Positions 35,697 to 44,245 are shown, counted from the first letter of the stretch. The stretch is 64,000 bases of DNA from JALOAT01 sp041685115 (GCA_041685115.1 JAWLGK010000003.1:130854-194853); one strand, 5' to 3'. The notes: generated by a model not told the origin, from the sequence alone. A program made the numbers and translations.

Positions 35697-36023
35697 ATGA
35701 TGCTCGTCGAAGTGCTCACTTCAACTTTTATCCTGGTAGGTGGTTTCTTCTCGCTGGTGGGCTCCATCGGCCTGGCCAAGCTGCCGGATTTTTTTATGCG
35801 TCTACATGGCCCCACCAAGTCGACCACGCTCGGGGTGGGGAGCATTCTGATTGCCTCGGCTATTCACTTCAGCGCAGGGGATGGCACCAGTCTCCATGAA
35901 TTGCTGGTGACCTTGTTCCTGTTCATCACGGCACCTATCAGTGCACATCTGCTTGCGCGGGCGGCGCTTCATTTGCAAGTGCGTAGCGTGGCCGAGCAGG
36001 ACACCCGTAGAGACTGCGAATAG
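35697..36023 (+). CDS. mrpG: Mrp antiporter subunit G
   Basis: A 108-residue subunit with three helices. Its middle reads RLHGPTKSTTLGVGSILIAS (MnhG/MrpG signature) and TAPISAHLLARAAL. I use the ATG at 35697, two bases after the mrpF TGA; the GTG at 35691, which overlaps the mrpF stop as GTGA, is an alternative that adds two residues. It is the last gene of the operon, with the convergent terminator 74 bases further on. Confidence 0.92.
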   Translation: MMLVEVLTSTFILVGGFFSLVGSIGLAKLPDFFMRLHGPTKSTTLGVGSILIASAIHFSAGDGTSLHELLVTLFLFITAPISAHLLARAALHLQVRSVAEQDTRRDCE

Positions 36024-36096
36024 CTATCCCGCTGGATCGTAGAGGAGTGGGGATTGGACGGAATCCCGCCCAACGGGCTGGCGAATTGCACAGATA

Positions 36097-36124
36097 GAGG
36101 TGGTGCGCCCGGGCGCACCACCTC
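36097..36124. terminator. Perfect inverted repeat between mrpG and nhaD (bidirectional terminator)
   Basis: GAGGTGGTGCGCCC (36097-36110) is followed without any spacer by its exact reverse complement GGGCGCACCACCTC (36111-36124). It sits between two convergent operons, so it can end transcription from both sides. No long T-run flanks it, but the 14-base stem is unusually strong. Confidence 0.75.
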
Positions 36125-36130
36125 CATGAC

Positions 36131-37567
36131 TCACATGAGTCTGCTGTTGATGAGGAAATGGACCCAGATACTGGCGGCGTAGCCGAGGGCGATGGCCCAG
36201 GTCCACTTGAGATGGGCGAAGAAGGTGTACACGCCACGCGCCTGGCCCATGAGCGCCACGCCCGCTGCGGAGCCGATGGACAGCAGCGAGCCGCCCACGC
36301 CGGCGGTCAGGGTCACCAGCAGCCACTGGCCGTGGGACATGTCCGGGTTCATGGTGAGCACGGCGAACATCACCGGAATGTTATCGACGATGGCAGAAAG
36401 CAGGCCCACCAGGACGTTGGCGGTGGTGGCGCCGAGGTCCAGGTACATGGTCTGGGAAGCGAGCGCCAGGTAGCCGAGCGCACCCAGGCCGCCCACGCAC
36501 AACACCACGCCGTAGAAGAACATCAGGGTGTCCCACTCGGCGCGCTTGACACTGATGAACACGTCGAAGGGCTTGTGACGCGGCTTCACGAAAGAGGCTA
36601 TATCGCCGAGCATCAACTCTTCTGGTCCCTGCACGGTACCCGAGGGCGAATGCAATTCGTGCTTGCGGATGAAATAGCCAAAGATCTTGAGCAGGCCGAG
36701 ACCGGTCATCATGCCCAGTACCGGCGGCAGATGCAGGTAATTGTGGCCTGTGACCGCAAGCACCAACGTGACCGCGAACAGGCCGATGACCACGAAACCG
36801 CCGTACTTCACGTGGACTTCTTCGTGCAAAGCCTCAGGGCGGTCCTTGGATACAGCGAAGGACATGAGCACCGCAGGCACGAGCCAGTTGACCACCGAGG
36901 GGACGAAAAGAGCGAAGAACTCCTTGAACTGCACCACGCCCTTTTGCCAGACCATCAGCGTGGTGATATCGCCGAACGGGCTGAAGGCGCCGCCCGCATT
37001 GGCCGCCACCACGATGTTGATGCAGGCCACCACCACGAAGGTCTTGTTGGCGCCACCCACGGCAATGGCCACGGCCGCCATGAGCAGGGCGGTGGTGAGG
37101 TTGTCGGCGACAGGAGAGATGAAGAACGCCAGCAGACCGGTGAGCCAGAAGATGGTGCGCAGGGTGAAGCCGCGGGAGACCAGCCAAGCGCGCAGCGCGG
37201 CGAACACCTGACGCTCATCCATGGTGTTGATGTAGGTCATGGCCGCGAGCAGGAACAGGAACAGCTCCGCGTATTCCGCGATGTTGTGGCGTACGGCATT
37301 GGCCGCCGCGGTGCTGTCGCCTTGTGTGGCGAAGGCGATGGCGACCAGGGCCCAGATCACGCCCGCACCCACCATGACCGGCTTGGACTTGCGCAGGTGC
37401 ATGAATTCCTCGCCTACCACCATGCCGTAGGCGACCACGAAGGTGACGAGGGCGGCGATGCCATACCAGCTCGTCGTGAAATCGACAATCGTGCCAAAGT
37501 CTGCGGCCCAGGCCGCGGACGGGAGCAGGGCAAGGGCCGCAAGCAGCAGCCCGCCAAACATGGACAT
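36131..37567 (-). CDS. nhaD: NhaD-type Na+/H+ antiporter
   Basis: A 478-residue inner-membrane protein with about 12 to 14 helices and a cleavable-looking N-terminus (GGLLLAALALLPSAAWA). The ion transporter/NhaD signatures are visible: FISPVADNLTTALLMAAVAIAVGG (transport helix), ANAGGAFSPFGDITTLMVWQKG, LLSAIVDNIPVMFAVLTMN, and GVGGSLLSIGSAAGVALMG. The paired N-x-G/S-x-x-SP-F-GDITT and DN-P motifs are the conserved ion site. It exports Na+ or Li+ in exchange for protons and is typical of halophilic and alkaliphilic bacteria. AGGAGA precedes the ATG at 37567. It converges on mrpG. Confidence 0.93.
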   Translation of the reverse strand: MSMFGGLLLAALALLPSAAWAADFGTIVDFTTSWYGIAALVTFVVAYGMVVGEEFMHLRKSKPVMVGAGVIWALVAIAFATQGDSTAAANAVRHNIAEYAELFLFLLAAMTYINTMDERQVFAALRAWLVSRGFTLRTIFWLTGLLAFFISPVADNLTTALLMAAVAIAVGGANKTFVVVACINIVVAANAGGAFSPFGDITTLMVWQKGVVQFKEFFALFVPSVVNWLVPAVLMSFAVSKDRPEALHEEVHVKYGGFVVIGLFAVTLVLAVTGHNYLHLPPVLGMMTGLGLLKIFGYFIRKHELHSPSGTVQGPEELMLGDIASFVKPRHKPFDVFISVKRAEWDTLMFFYGVVLCVGGLGALGYLALASQTMYLDLGATTANVLVGLLSAIVDNIPVMFAVLTMNPDMSHGQWLLVTLTAGVGGSLLSIGSAAGVALMGQARGVYTFFAHLKWTWAIALGYAASIWVHFLINSRLM

Positions 37568-37638
37568 TGCGAGTCTCCTAGCAGAAGTAGCGACGTGTTA
37601 GCATGCCAAAACGTAGGGGCGTTGGCACCAAAAACCGA

Positions 37639-38787
37639 TCACGTCACGGTTGGGCGAAGCATTGCCAGGGCGAGCGTGCCTACACTGTCGGAATCGCCGC
37701 TGGCGCCAAGCCGCTCCCGTATCACCGCCAGCCGCTCGCGCATGGCGCGGTTGCGGGCGTCGTCGAATAGCAACGCCTTGGCTTCGGCGGCGATGTTCTG
37801 CGGGGTCGCGTCGTCCTGGATGAGTTCCGGGGCGATGCGCTCGCCCGCCACGATGTTGCACAGGCCGATGTGATCCACGCGGATGAGCCGACGCATGATT
37901 CGATAACTGAGCGGTGCGATGCGGTAGATCACCACCAGCGGCACCTGCATAAGGGCGATTTCCAGCGTCGCCGTGCCCGAGGCACTGACGATGGCATCAC
38001 AGGCGGCCATCACCTCGTAGGCGTGCCCCTCCACCTGGGTAACGGGCAGGTCACGGCCATCAAAGAAGAGGGCGAAGTCGTCCACCGACAAGGTGGAGGC
38101 GCGCGGCAGCACGAATTGCAGATCCGGGTGGTCGCGGTGCAGCTTCGTGGCGGCGTCGAGCAGCACCGGCAGCAGGCGTGTGATCTCGCTGCGGCGGCTG
38201 CCCGGGAACAGGCCCAGCACCTTGCGTGCGGGATCGAGCCCGAGCTGGCTACAGGCGGCGTCACGCTCCAGGCCGTGCGGCACTTCCTCCACCAGCGGAT
38301 GGCCGACGAAGGTGACCGGTACGCCGGCCTTTTCGTAGAACGGCACCTCGAAGGGAAACACCACGGCCATGTGGTCGATGCGCTCGCGGATGGTGTACAC
38401 GCGCTTCTGACGCCAAGCCCACACTTGCGGGCTGATGTAATACAGCACCTTGATGCCGAGCGCCTTCGCCGTCTTCGCCAGACGCAGGTTGAAATCGGGA
38501 TAGTCGACCAGGATGAGCAGGTCGGGGCGTTCCTCGCGCAGCTTGCGGCGCATGAGTTGCAGCGCGCCGTAGATGGTCCTGAAGTGCGCCAGCACCTCGA
38601 ACAGGCCCACCACGGCCATGACGCGCGAATCCACCAGCGTTTCCACGCCTTCCGCGCGCATGCGGTCGCCGCCGATGCCGAAGAAGCGCACCGACGGATC
38701 CTGGCGCTTCACCGCCCGCACCAGCCCCGCCGCGCGCGCGTCGCCGGAGGCCTCACCGGCGATGATCATGATGTTCTTCGTCGTCAT
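37639..38787 (-). CDS. lpxB: Lipid-A-disaccharide synthase
   Basis: A 382-residue GT19 glycosyltransferase that joins UDP-2,3-diacyl-glucosamine and lipid X into the tetra-acyl disaccharide backbone of lipid A at the inner-membrane face. It shows IIAGEASGDARAAGLVRA, GIGGDRMRAEGVE, LVDYPDFNLRLAKTAK, YYISPQVWAWR, FPGSRRSEITRLLP and SASGTATLEIALMQVP, all family marks. The ATG at 38787 begins this fold; an upstream extension is poor. It stands downstream of gnnA and gnnB, as in Acidithiobacillus. A large inverted repeat sits between gnnB and this start. Confidence 0.94.
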   Translation of the reverse strand: MTTKNIMIIAGEASGDARAAGLVRAVKRQDPSVRFFGIGGDRMRAEGVETLVDSRVMAVVGLFEVLAHFRTIYGALQLMRRKLREERPDLLILVDYPDFNLRLAKTAKALGIKVLYYISPQVWAWRQKRVYTIRERIDHMAVVFPFEVPFYEKAGVPVTFVGHPLVEEVPHGLERDAACSQLGLDPARKVLGLFPGSRRSEITRLLPVLLDAATKLHRDHPDLQFVLPRASTLSVDDFALFFDGRDLPVTQVEGHAYEVMAACDAIVSASGTATLEIALMQVPLVVIYRIAPLSYRIMRRLIRVDHIGLCNIVAGERIAPELIQDDATPQNIAAEAKALLFDDARNRAMRERLAVIRERLGASGDSDSVGTLALAMLRPTVT

Positions 38788-38794
38788 GGTTCGA

Positions 38795-38883
38795 CGCGGA
38801 GAACGCAGAGGCGCGGAGGACGCGGAGAACACACCATGGGCGTTCTCGTCCTCCGCGATCTCCGCGCCTCCGCGACCTCCGCG
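38795..38883. repeat. Large inverted repeat between gnnB and lpxB
   Basis: CGCGGAGAACGCAGAGGCGC (and on to 38830) is matched by the inverse GAACG-like arm GTTCTCGTCCTCCGCGATCT... at 38842-38883, with a short ACACCATGGGC loop. The unit 'ggaggacgcggagaac' and its complement are each present twice. The arms would form a long imperfect hairpin 8 bases upstream of lpxB. Related purine-rich phrases lie at 262-288, 17392-17435 and 44192-44240. Confidence 0.8.
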
Positions 38884-38898
38884 TTTATCCCGGAGTAG

Positions 38899-39996
38899 CT
38901 ATTTGACCGCCTTGGCGATGACCGCGAGGACCTCGTCGACCTGGGCGTTGCTGAGCTCGGGGTAGATGGGCAGGGACAGGCACTGGCTGGCGACCTGCTC
39001 GGTCACCGGCAGTTTCACGTCCTTGCACACGTCCGCGAAGGCCTTCTGCTGGTGTAGGGGTACCGGATAGTAGATGGCGTTGGCGATCTGCGCCTCGTTC
39101 AGCGCCTTCTGGATGGCGTCGCGATGGGTGGTGAGCAGCGTGTACTGGTGATACACGTGACGGCCCTTGCCGTCCTCGAAGGCGGGGGTGACGCCGTCCA
39201 GCTTGGCCAGGCCTTCGCTGTAGCGGTGCGCCACGCGGCGGCGACCTTCGTTGAACTGCTCGATGCGCTTGAGCTTCACGCGCAGGATCACCGCCTGCAA
39301 TTCATCCAGGCGGCTGTTGTAGCCGATGACGTCGTGGTAATAACGCACCTTGCTGCCGTGGTTGCGCAGCATGCGTACACGCTCGGCCACGCCGGCGTCG
39401 TTGGTGGTGACCATGCCGCCGTCGCCGTAGCAGCCCAGGTTCTTGCTGGGGAAGAAGCTGTGGCAGCCGGCCAGGCCGATGCCGCCGGTTAGTTTGCCCC
39501 CGATGGCGGCGCCGAAGGATTGGGCGCAGTCCTCGATGACCAGCAGCTTGTGCTTGTCGGCGATGGCCTGGATGGCGGCCATGTCGGCCGGTTGGCCGAA
39601 CAGGTGCACGGGCAGGATGGCGCGGGTCTTCGGTGTGATGGCCGCTTCGATCTTGGCGGGATCGATGTTGAGCGTGCGGCCGTCGATGTCCGCGAACACC
39701 GGATTGGCGCCCACGTAGCGGATGGCCTCGGCGGTGGCGATGAAGGTGAAGGCGGTGGTGATGACCTCGTCGCCGGGGCCGATGCCGGCGGCGAGCAGGG
39801 CAAGGTGCAGCGCGTCGGTGCCGTTGGCGCAGGAGACGGCGTGTTCCACGCCCAGGTACGCAGCGGCTTCCTTCTCGAAGTCCTGCACGTTGGGGCCGAG
39901 GATGAACTGGGTTTTTTCCAGTGCACCCAGCAGGACACCGTCAATTTCCGCCTTGAGGGCCATGTACTGGCCCTTCAGGTCCACCATGGGGATCAT
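38899..39996 (-). CDS. gnnB: DegT/DnrJ/EryC1 family sugar aminotransferase (GnnB-like)
   Basis: A 365-residue PLP-dependent transaminase. The cofactor lysine lies in SFFPSKNLGCYGDGG, with HLFGQPADMAAIQ and IEDCAQSFGA nearby; the N-terminus is MVDLKGQY. The type is WbpE/WlbC/GnnB, which aminates a 3-keto UDP-sugar. The gene overlaps the oxidoreductase gnnA by ATGA and precedes lpxB, matching the gnnA-gnnB-lpxB arrangement of Acidithiobacillus ferrooxidans. Together they would make UDP-2-acetamido-3-amino-2,3-dideoxyglucose for amide-linked lipid A. An alternative is the ManNAc3NAcA O-antigen pathway; lpxB next door favours gnnB. Confidence 0.78.
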   Translation of the reverse strand: MIPMVDLKGQYMALKAEIDGVLLGALEKTQFILGPNVQDFEKEAAAYLGVEHAVSCANGTDALHLALLAAGIGPGDEVITTAFTFIATAEAIRYVGANPVFADIDGRTLNIDPAKIEAAITPKTRAILPVHLFGQPADMAAIQAIADKHKLLVIEDCAQSFGAAIGGKLTGGIGLAGCHSFFPSKNLGCYGDGGMVTTNDAGVAERVRMLRNHGSKVRYYHDVIGYNSRLDELQAVILRVKLKRIEQFNEGRRRVAHRYSEGLAKLDGVTPAFEDGKGRHVYHQYTLLTTHRDAIQKALNEAQIANAIYYPVPLHQQKAFADVCKDVKLPVTEQVASQCLSLPIYPELSNAQVDEVLAVIAKAVK

Positions 39997-40937
39997 TGTT
40001 TTTCTCCAGTAAGCAGTTCGGTAATCCAGATGGCCGTCTTCAGGGCGTCGCGGCCGTCTTCGCCGGTGACCGGCGGGCGCGTTCCCTGTTCGATGGCTTT
40101 GATGAAGGCCTCGATCTCCGCAAGGATGGCGTCGGAGTTCTCGAAGATGCTCTCCTCGGAGGTGATCTCGGGAATGCCCGGGAACATCTCCTTGCTGCCC
40201 TTGCGGTGCACGGACAGGACCTTGTCCTGGAAATCCACGGAGATGTAGGCGTCGGGCTGGAAGATGCGCATCTTGCGCTGCGGCTTCATGCTCACGCGGC
40301 TGGCGGTGACGTTGGCCACGCAGCCGTTTTCGAATTGCAGGCGCGCGTTGGCGATGTCGATCTCTTTGGTGAGCACCGTCACGCCGTTGGTGTCGATCTT
40401 GGTGATGGGCGAGCGCACCAGGTGCTGGATGATATCGATGTCGTGGATCATGAGATCCAGCACCACGTTCACGTCGGCGCCGCGCGGCTTGAACGGGGCC
40501 AGGCGGTGGGATTCGATGAACTGCGGGCGGTCGAGCACCTTGCCGAGGGCCATCACGGCGGAGTTGAAGCGCTCCAGGTGACCGATCTGCAGCACCAGGT
40601 TGTTCTGTTTGGCCAGCGCGATGAGTTCGTCGGCCTCGTCCACCGTCACGGTCATGGGCTTTTCCAGCATCACGTGCACGCCGCGGGCGAGGAACTCCTT
40701 CGCGACGGCGTAGTGCATCTGGGTGGGCACCACGATGCTCACCGCATCGACCTTGTCGAACAACTCGCGGTAATCGGTGAAGGCCTGGGTGTTCAGCTCA
40801 TCGGCCACGCGCTGCGTGGTTTCCGCCGAGGCGTCCACTACGGCGACCAGTTCGGCATTGGCGAGGGCAGCATATTTCTGGGCATGGAAGCGGCCGAGAT
40901 AGCCCACACCCACGACGGCGGTTCGCAGCTTTTTCAA
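39993..40937 (-). CDS. gnnA: Gfo/Idh/MocA family sugar-nucleotide oxidoreductase (GnnA-like)
   Basis: A 314-residue NAD(P)-dependent dehydrogenase with the Rossmann motif VVGVGYLGRFHA at the start, VVPTQMHYAVAKEFLARG, MLEKPMTV (catalytic lysine) and VLDLMIHDIDIIQHL. The reaction expected is oxidation of the 3-hydroxyl of UDP-GlcNAc, feeding GnnB. The start is a TTG at 40937, chosen because the conserved fold begins there and AGGA lies about 8 bases upstream; a longer frame to 41042 is not conserved in character. It is divergent from rnhB. The stop overlaps the ATG of gnnB. Confidence 0.8.
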   Translation of the reverse strand: MKKLRTAVVGVGYLGRFHAQKYAALANAELVAVVDASAETTQRVADELNTQAFTDYRELFDKVDAVSIVVPTQMHYAVAKEFLARGVHVMLEKPMTVTVDEADELIALAKQNNLVLQIGHLERFNSAVMALGKVLDRPQFIESHRLAPFKPRGADVNVVLDLMIHDIDIIQHLVRSPITKIDTNGVTVLTKEIDIANARLQFENGCVANVTASRVSMKPQRKMRIFQPDAYISVDFQDKVLSVHRKGSKEMFPGIPEITSEESIFENSDAILAEIEAFIKAIEQGTRPPVTGEDGRDALKTAIWITELLTGEKQ

Positions 40938-41074
40938 CGGGGGAGTCCTGATTGTGAGAACGTCGTTCCTGGCTCGGGGAACCCGAAAAACCGGGCGCAG
41001 ATGGTCGCATTTACAGCCGGTAATATCAATCGGTTGGCGCACGGTCCGGCCACTCGGATATGCTGTGCACCACC

Positions 41075-41692
41075 ATGACGCAACAAGCCAGTTTCGACTT
41101 CTCCGCCGGGGCGCGGCGGGTCGCCGGTGTCGACGAGGCCGGACGCGGCCCCCTGGCCGGACCGGTGATCGCCGCCGCCGTGATCCTCGACCCCGCGCGC
41201 CCCATCGCCGGCCTGGACGACTCCAAAAAACTCACCGAGGCGGGCCGCGAGGCCTTGTTCACCTTGATCAAGGAACGGGCCCTGGGCTGGGCGGTGGGCC
41301 GGGCCGAGGTGGAGGAGATCGACCGCATCAACATCCTCCAGGCCACCCTGCTGGCCATGCGCCGTGCCCTCGAGGCCTTGTCGCCGCTCCCCGACCACGC
41401 CCTCATCGACGGCAACCGCTGTCCCGAGGGGCTGGCGTGCACGGCGGAATGGGTCATCGACGGCGACGCCAAAATCGAGGCCATCAGCGCGGCCTCCATC
41501 GTCGCCAAGGTCACCCGCGATCGGGAGATGGCCGTGCTCGACAAGCAATACCCCGGCTACGGCCTCGCCAAGCACAAGGGCTATGGCACAGCCGAACACC
41601 TCAAGGCCCTGGATGCGCTGGGGCCGAGTCCCATCCACCGCCACAGCTTCGCCCCCGTAAAGGCCCGCGCCGCCGCCCGCCGAACAGCCTGA
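41075..41692 (+). CDS. rnhB: Ribonuclease HII
   Basis: A 205-residue enzyme that cuts the RNA strand of RNA-DNA hybrids and removes single ribonucleotides. Family marks are GVDEAGRGPLAGPVIAAAVIL (first acidic pair of the active site), LDDSKKLTEAGRE, ALIDGNRCP, ISAASIVAKVTRDREM and GYGLAKHKGYGTAEH. The ATG at 41075 gives MTQQASFDF; an ATG at 41060 is an alternative. The gene commonly neighbours lpxB in proteobacteria, which fits here, although it is divergent from the lipid A genes. Confidence 0.94.
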   Translation: MTQQASFDFSAGARRVAGVDEAGRGPLAGPVIAAAVILDPARPIAGLDDSKKLTEAGREALFTLIKERALGWAVGRAEVEEIDRINILQATLLAMRRALEALSPLPDHALIDGNRCPEGLACTAEWVIDGDAKIEAISAASIVAKVTRDREMAVLDKQYPGYGLAKHKGYGTAEHLKALDALGPSPIHRHSFAPVKARAAARRTA

Positions 41693-42104
41693 GCCCTTGT
41701 GTGGAGCGGCCTCAGGCCGCGATTTGTCTTCGTAGGTAACGTTGCGAAGCTACGTGACATTCTTCCGGCCGCGCTATCACGTAGGCGCTGCGCACCAATG
41801 TAACCTACGACGTTTGTCAATACCTGTACTGGCGGCCTCAGGCTGCGATTTTCGTGCGATCACTTTCCAAAGCCACGCGACTCCGCTTCGTGCCTTCCCC
41901 GTAGATACGTTGCGAAGCTACGTGACCATCCGTTTGGCGATAACCGTCATTAGCCGTCGACCTGCAAATAGCCGGAAAAGCCTTTCAGCAGACGCTGCGG
42001 GACGCCCTGGCCTACCCAGATGCTGCGCAACGCGTCGGTTCCCGTTTTGCTGTTGCGCTGACGCCGGTGCGGGATTGAAGAGGCAGGCCTTCCCAAACGG
42101 CCTG
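41693..42104. repeat. Repeat-rich intergenic region (REP-like, 'cgtagg...ctacg')
   Basis: Three copies of a palindrome with ends CGTAGG/CTACG occur at 41731-41758 (CGTAGGTAACGTTGCGAAGC...), 41780-41809 (reverse form) and 41900-41926. The phrase GCGGCCTCAGGCCGCGATTT, a short perfect palindrome, is at 41706-41725, and part of it recurs at about 41830 and at 61806. From about 41950 to 42104 no repeat is seen. The minus strand there is open and ends in SGYLQVDG before a stop, possibly a gene remnant, but I cannot name it. Confidence 0.7.
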
Positions 42105-42995
42105 CTATGGCAGTCCTGCAAGCCATTCCCGTTGCAGGCGGGCGATGGCCCGTTCCTTGCGCTTGGCCTCCACTTCGATCCAGGGCACCCGTGCGTAGGC
42201 GCTTGGCATGATGGCAATCTCGTCGGCATGGCGTCGATCGGCGAAGCCGTTGCGGCCGTTCGATATATGCACCAGTTGCCAGCGCGGGTCGGGCCAGGTG
42301 GCGGCGGCGGCGCTGGTGAATTCTGCGATGCTGGGGTGTTCGTAGCTGGCCAGTTGCCGGAAGCACACGTGATGATGGGCGTCGAACACCATGGGTACGC
42401 CCGCGGCCTTGCACAGGCTCAGGATTTCCTCGGCGCCGTAGCGGCTCTCGTCGTTCTCCAGCGCAATGCGTCCGCGCACGGCCGGCGGCAGGCGCGCGAT
42501 GGCCTCGCGCAGCGCGGCCGCGCGCCCGCGCCTGCCGCCGTGGATCTCCAGCACGGCCCAGGGGGTGCGCGGCTGCGTCAGGGCGTCGAGGATGCGCCCG
42601 TGCATGGCGAGGATGCGCAGACTGTTCGCCACCACCACCTCGGACTCCGAATTCAGCACCACGAACTGATCCGGATGCATGACCAGACGCACGCCCAGCG
42701 CGGTGGCGGCACGCCCAATCGCGCCGAGTTCGCCGGCGATGGTCTCCAGCAGCGGTGCGCCCAACTCATCGTCGGCGAACGGGAAGATCCCTGAGGGAAT
42801 GCGATACAGCCGGATGCTCCGTTCGATGCAGAAGCGCGGCGCGAGCGCCAGTGTGGCCAGATTGGCCGCATAGATCGCGCGCAGCAGGTCCGTGCGTGCC
42901 GCGGGTGTTGCAGCCCGCAGGCGCGTGCGCGTCACGGTGCGATAGCGCAAGGCATCGCTGCGGGTGATGCAGACCAGTCCGAGTTCGGGGTGCAT
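42105..42995 (-). CDS. uvsE: UV damage endonuclease (UvsE/UVDE)
   Basis: A 296-residue TIM-barrel nuclease that nicks DNA 5' to UV photoproducts for alternative excision repair. The family marks LGLVCIT at the start, YRIPSGIFPFADDE, RLVMHPDQFVVLNS, LEIHGGRRG, IALENDESRYGAEEIL and VFDAHHHVCF contain the metal-binding histidines and acidic residues. The ATG at 42995 puts the conserved LGLVCIT at residue 5, as expected. It is divergent from the isoaspartyl peptidase gene, 129 bases away. The enzyme is uncommon in gammaproteobacteria but known. Confidence 0.9.
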   Translation of the reverse strand: MHPELGLVCITRSDALRYRTVTRTRLRAATPAARTDLLRAIYAANLATLALAPRFCIERSIRLYRIPSGIFPFADDELGAPLLETIAGELGAIGRAATALGVRLVMHPDQFVVLNSESEVVVANSLRILAMHGRILDALTQPRTPWAVLEIHGGRRGRAAALREAIARLPPAVRGRIALENDESRYGAEEILSLCKAAGVPMVFDAHHHVCFRQLASYEHPSIAEFTSAAAATWPDPRWQLVHISNGRNGFADRRHADEIAIMPSAYARVPWIEVEAKRKERAIARLQREWLAGLP

Positions 42996-43124
42996 GCGCC
43001 ACGCCTGTGGCCACTTTCACCAAGCATCGAACAGCGCATGATTCGGGACAAATCTGTGGTGCGCCTTGGCGCCGACCGGGCCTGCGCATAGGCTTTTCGT
43101 GACAAGTGCTGCGGGAGGCGCGTC

Positions 43125-44045
43125 ATGTTCGCCATCGTGGTGCACGGCGGGGCCGGCGTGTGCAGCGGAGAGCATGTGCAACCGGCGCTGTGCGGCGTGC
43201 GCGAGGCCGCTCGGGTCGGGCATGGCGTGTTGGCCGCGGGTGGCCATGCCTTGGATGCCGCCGTGGCCGCCGTGATGGTGCTGGAGGACGATCCCGCCTT
43301 CAACGCCGGCACGGGCTCGGTGCTCAACCTGGACGGTGAGGTCGAGATGGACGCCGGCGTCATGCTCTCCGAAGGCCTGCGCACGGGCAATGTGGCCGCA
43401 CTGCGGCGGGTGAAGAATCCCGTCGCCGTGGCGCGGGCGGTGATGGAACAGACCGACCACGTGCTGCTGGCCGGGGAGGGCGCCGGGCGTTTCGCGCGCG
43501 CCTTCGGCTTTGCGGATCACGACCCGATCATCGCCGAGCGTCGGGCCGGTTGGCAGCGGGCGCGTGCGGCCTTGGAACGACGTGGCGATGCCTACCTGCC
43601 CCGCTTGCACGCGCTGCTCGCGCACCATCCGCAACTGCCCGCCGGCACCGTGGGTGCGGTGGCCCTGGACGGGCAGGGCCGCATCGCGGCGGCCACCTCC
43701 ACGGGGGGCGTTACCCTCAAGCTGGCGGGCCGAATCGGTGACACGCCGCTGCCCGGTGCAGGCAATTACGCCACCCCGGACGCCGGCGTATCGGCCACGG
43801 GCAAGGGTGAGCTCATGATGCGGTTTCTCACCGCCAAGGCCGTGTGTGACGGCGCCCGCACCGGCGACATCCAGGCCGTGGTGGACGCGGTGCTCGCGGC
43901 CATGGCCGAACAGATCGGCCGCGACGTGGGCATCATCGCCCTGGACAAGCGCGGCCGCGTGGGCGTCGGACACCTCACCCCGGCCATGCCGCACGCCTGG
44001 TGCGTGGGCACCGGTGATCCGGTCGTGCGCCTCAGTGTTCCGTAG
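43125..44045 (+). CDS. iaaA: Isoaspartyl peptidase / L-asparaginase (T2 family)
   Basis: A 306-residue Ntn-hydrolase precursor that hydrolyses beta-aspartyl peptides and asparagine after autocleavage. IVVHGGAG opens the chain; LEDDPAFNAGTGSVLN and MDAGVM follow. The nucleophile is the threonine of GTVGAVALD at about residue 175, and the second subunit carries ATSTGGVTLKLAGRIGDTPLPGAG. Length and order match plant-type asparaginases such as IaaA. The ATG at 43125 follows GGGAGG. No partner gene is visible. Confidence 0.9.
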   Translation: MFAIVVHGGAGVCSGEHVQPALCGVREAARVGHGVLAAGGHALDAAVAAVMVLEDDPAFNAGTGSVLNLDGEVEMDAGVMLSEGLRTGNVAALRRVKNPVAVARAVMEQTDHVLLAGEGAGRFARAFGFADHDPIIAERRAGWQRARAALERRGDAYLPRLHALLAHHPQLPAGTVGAVALDGQGRIAAATSTGGVTLKLAGRIGDTPLPGAGNYATPDAGVSATGKGELMMRFLTAKAVCDGARTGDIQAVVDAVLAAMAEQIGRDVGIIALDKRGRVGVGHLTPAMPHAWCVGTGDPVVRLSVP

Positions 44046-44245
44046 CCCGGATGAAGCGAAGCGGAATCCGAGGATCACGGAGCATGAGCTCGCATGGCCG
44101 CGAAATCGGGGTCGCGGATCACACACGAAGCGAATGCCGGGAAGTAGGGAAGACCAGTGACGAGCCCGTGTTGCGTCCCAGCCGGTATTTGTAACCCCTC
44201 TGCGGCCTCTGCGTCTCTGCGCCTTTGCGTTGGGCCGTTTTTCCA
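44046..44245. repeat. Purine/pyrimidine-rich repeat region
   Basis: The region just after iaaA (CGTAGCCCGGATGAAGCGAA...) is a REP-like phrase. At 44192-44240 AACCCCTCTGCGGCCTCTGC and GTCTCTGCGCCTTTGCGTTG are the complement of the repeat at 17392-17435. No gene is seen. The MBL-fold gene ends at 44246. Confidence 0.6.

Noticed and set aside
30329..36023. A missing mrpB gene (broken operon)
   Set aside because: The MnhB-type domain is present at the C-terminus of the first gene, which is the normal AB fusion of group 2 Mrp systems.
36158..37873. 571-codon open frame on the plus strand
   Set aside because: It lies antisense to nhaD and part of lpxB. Its translation is rich in H, E, R and D with no recognised motif, as expected from the reverse of a GC-rich membrane gene.
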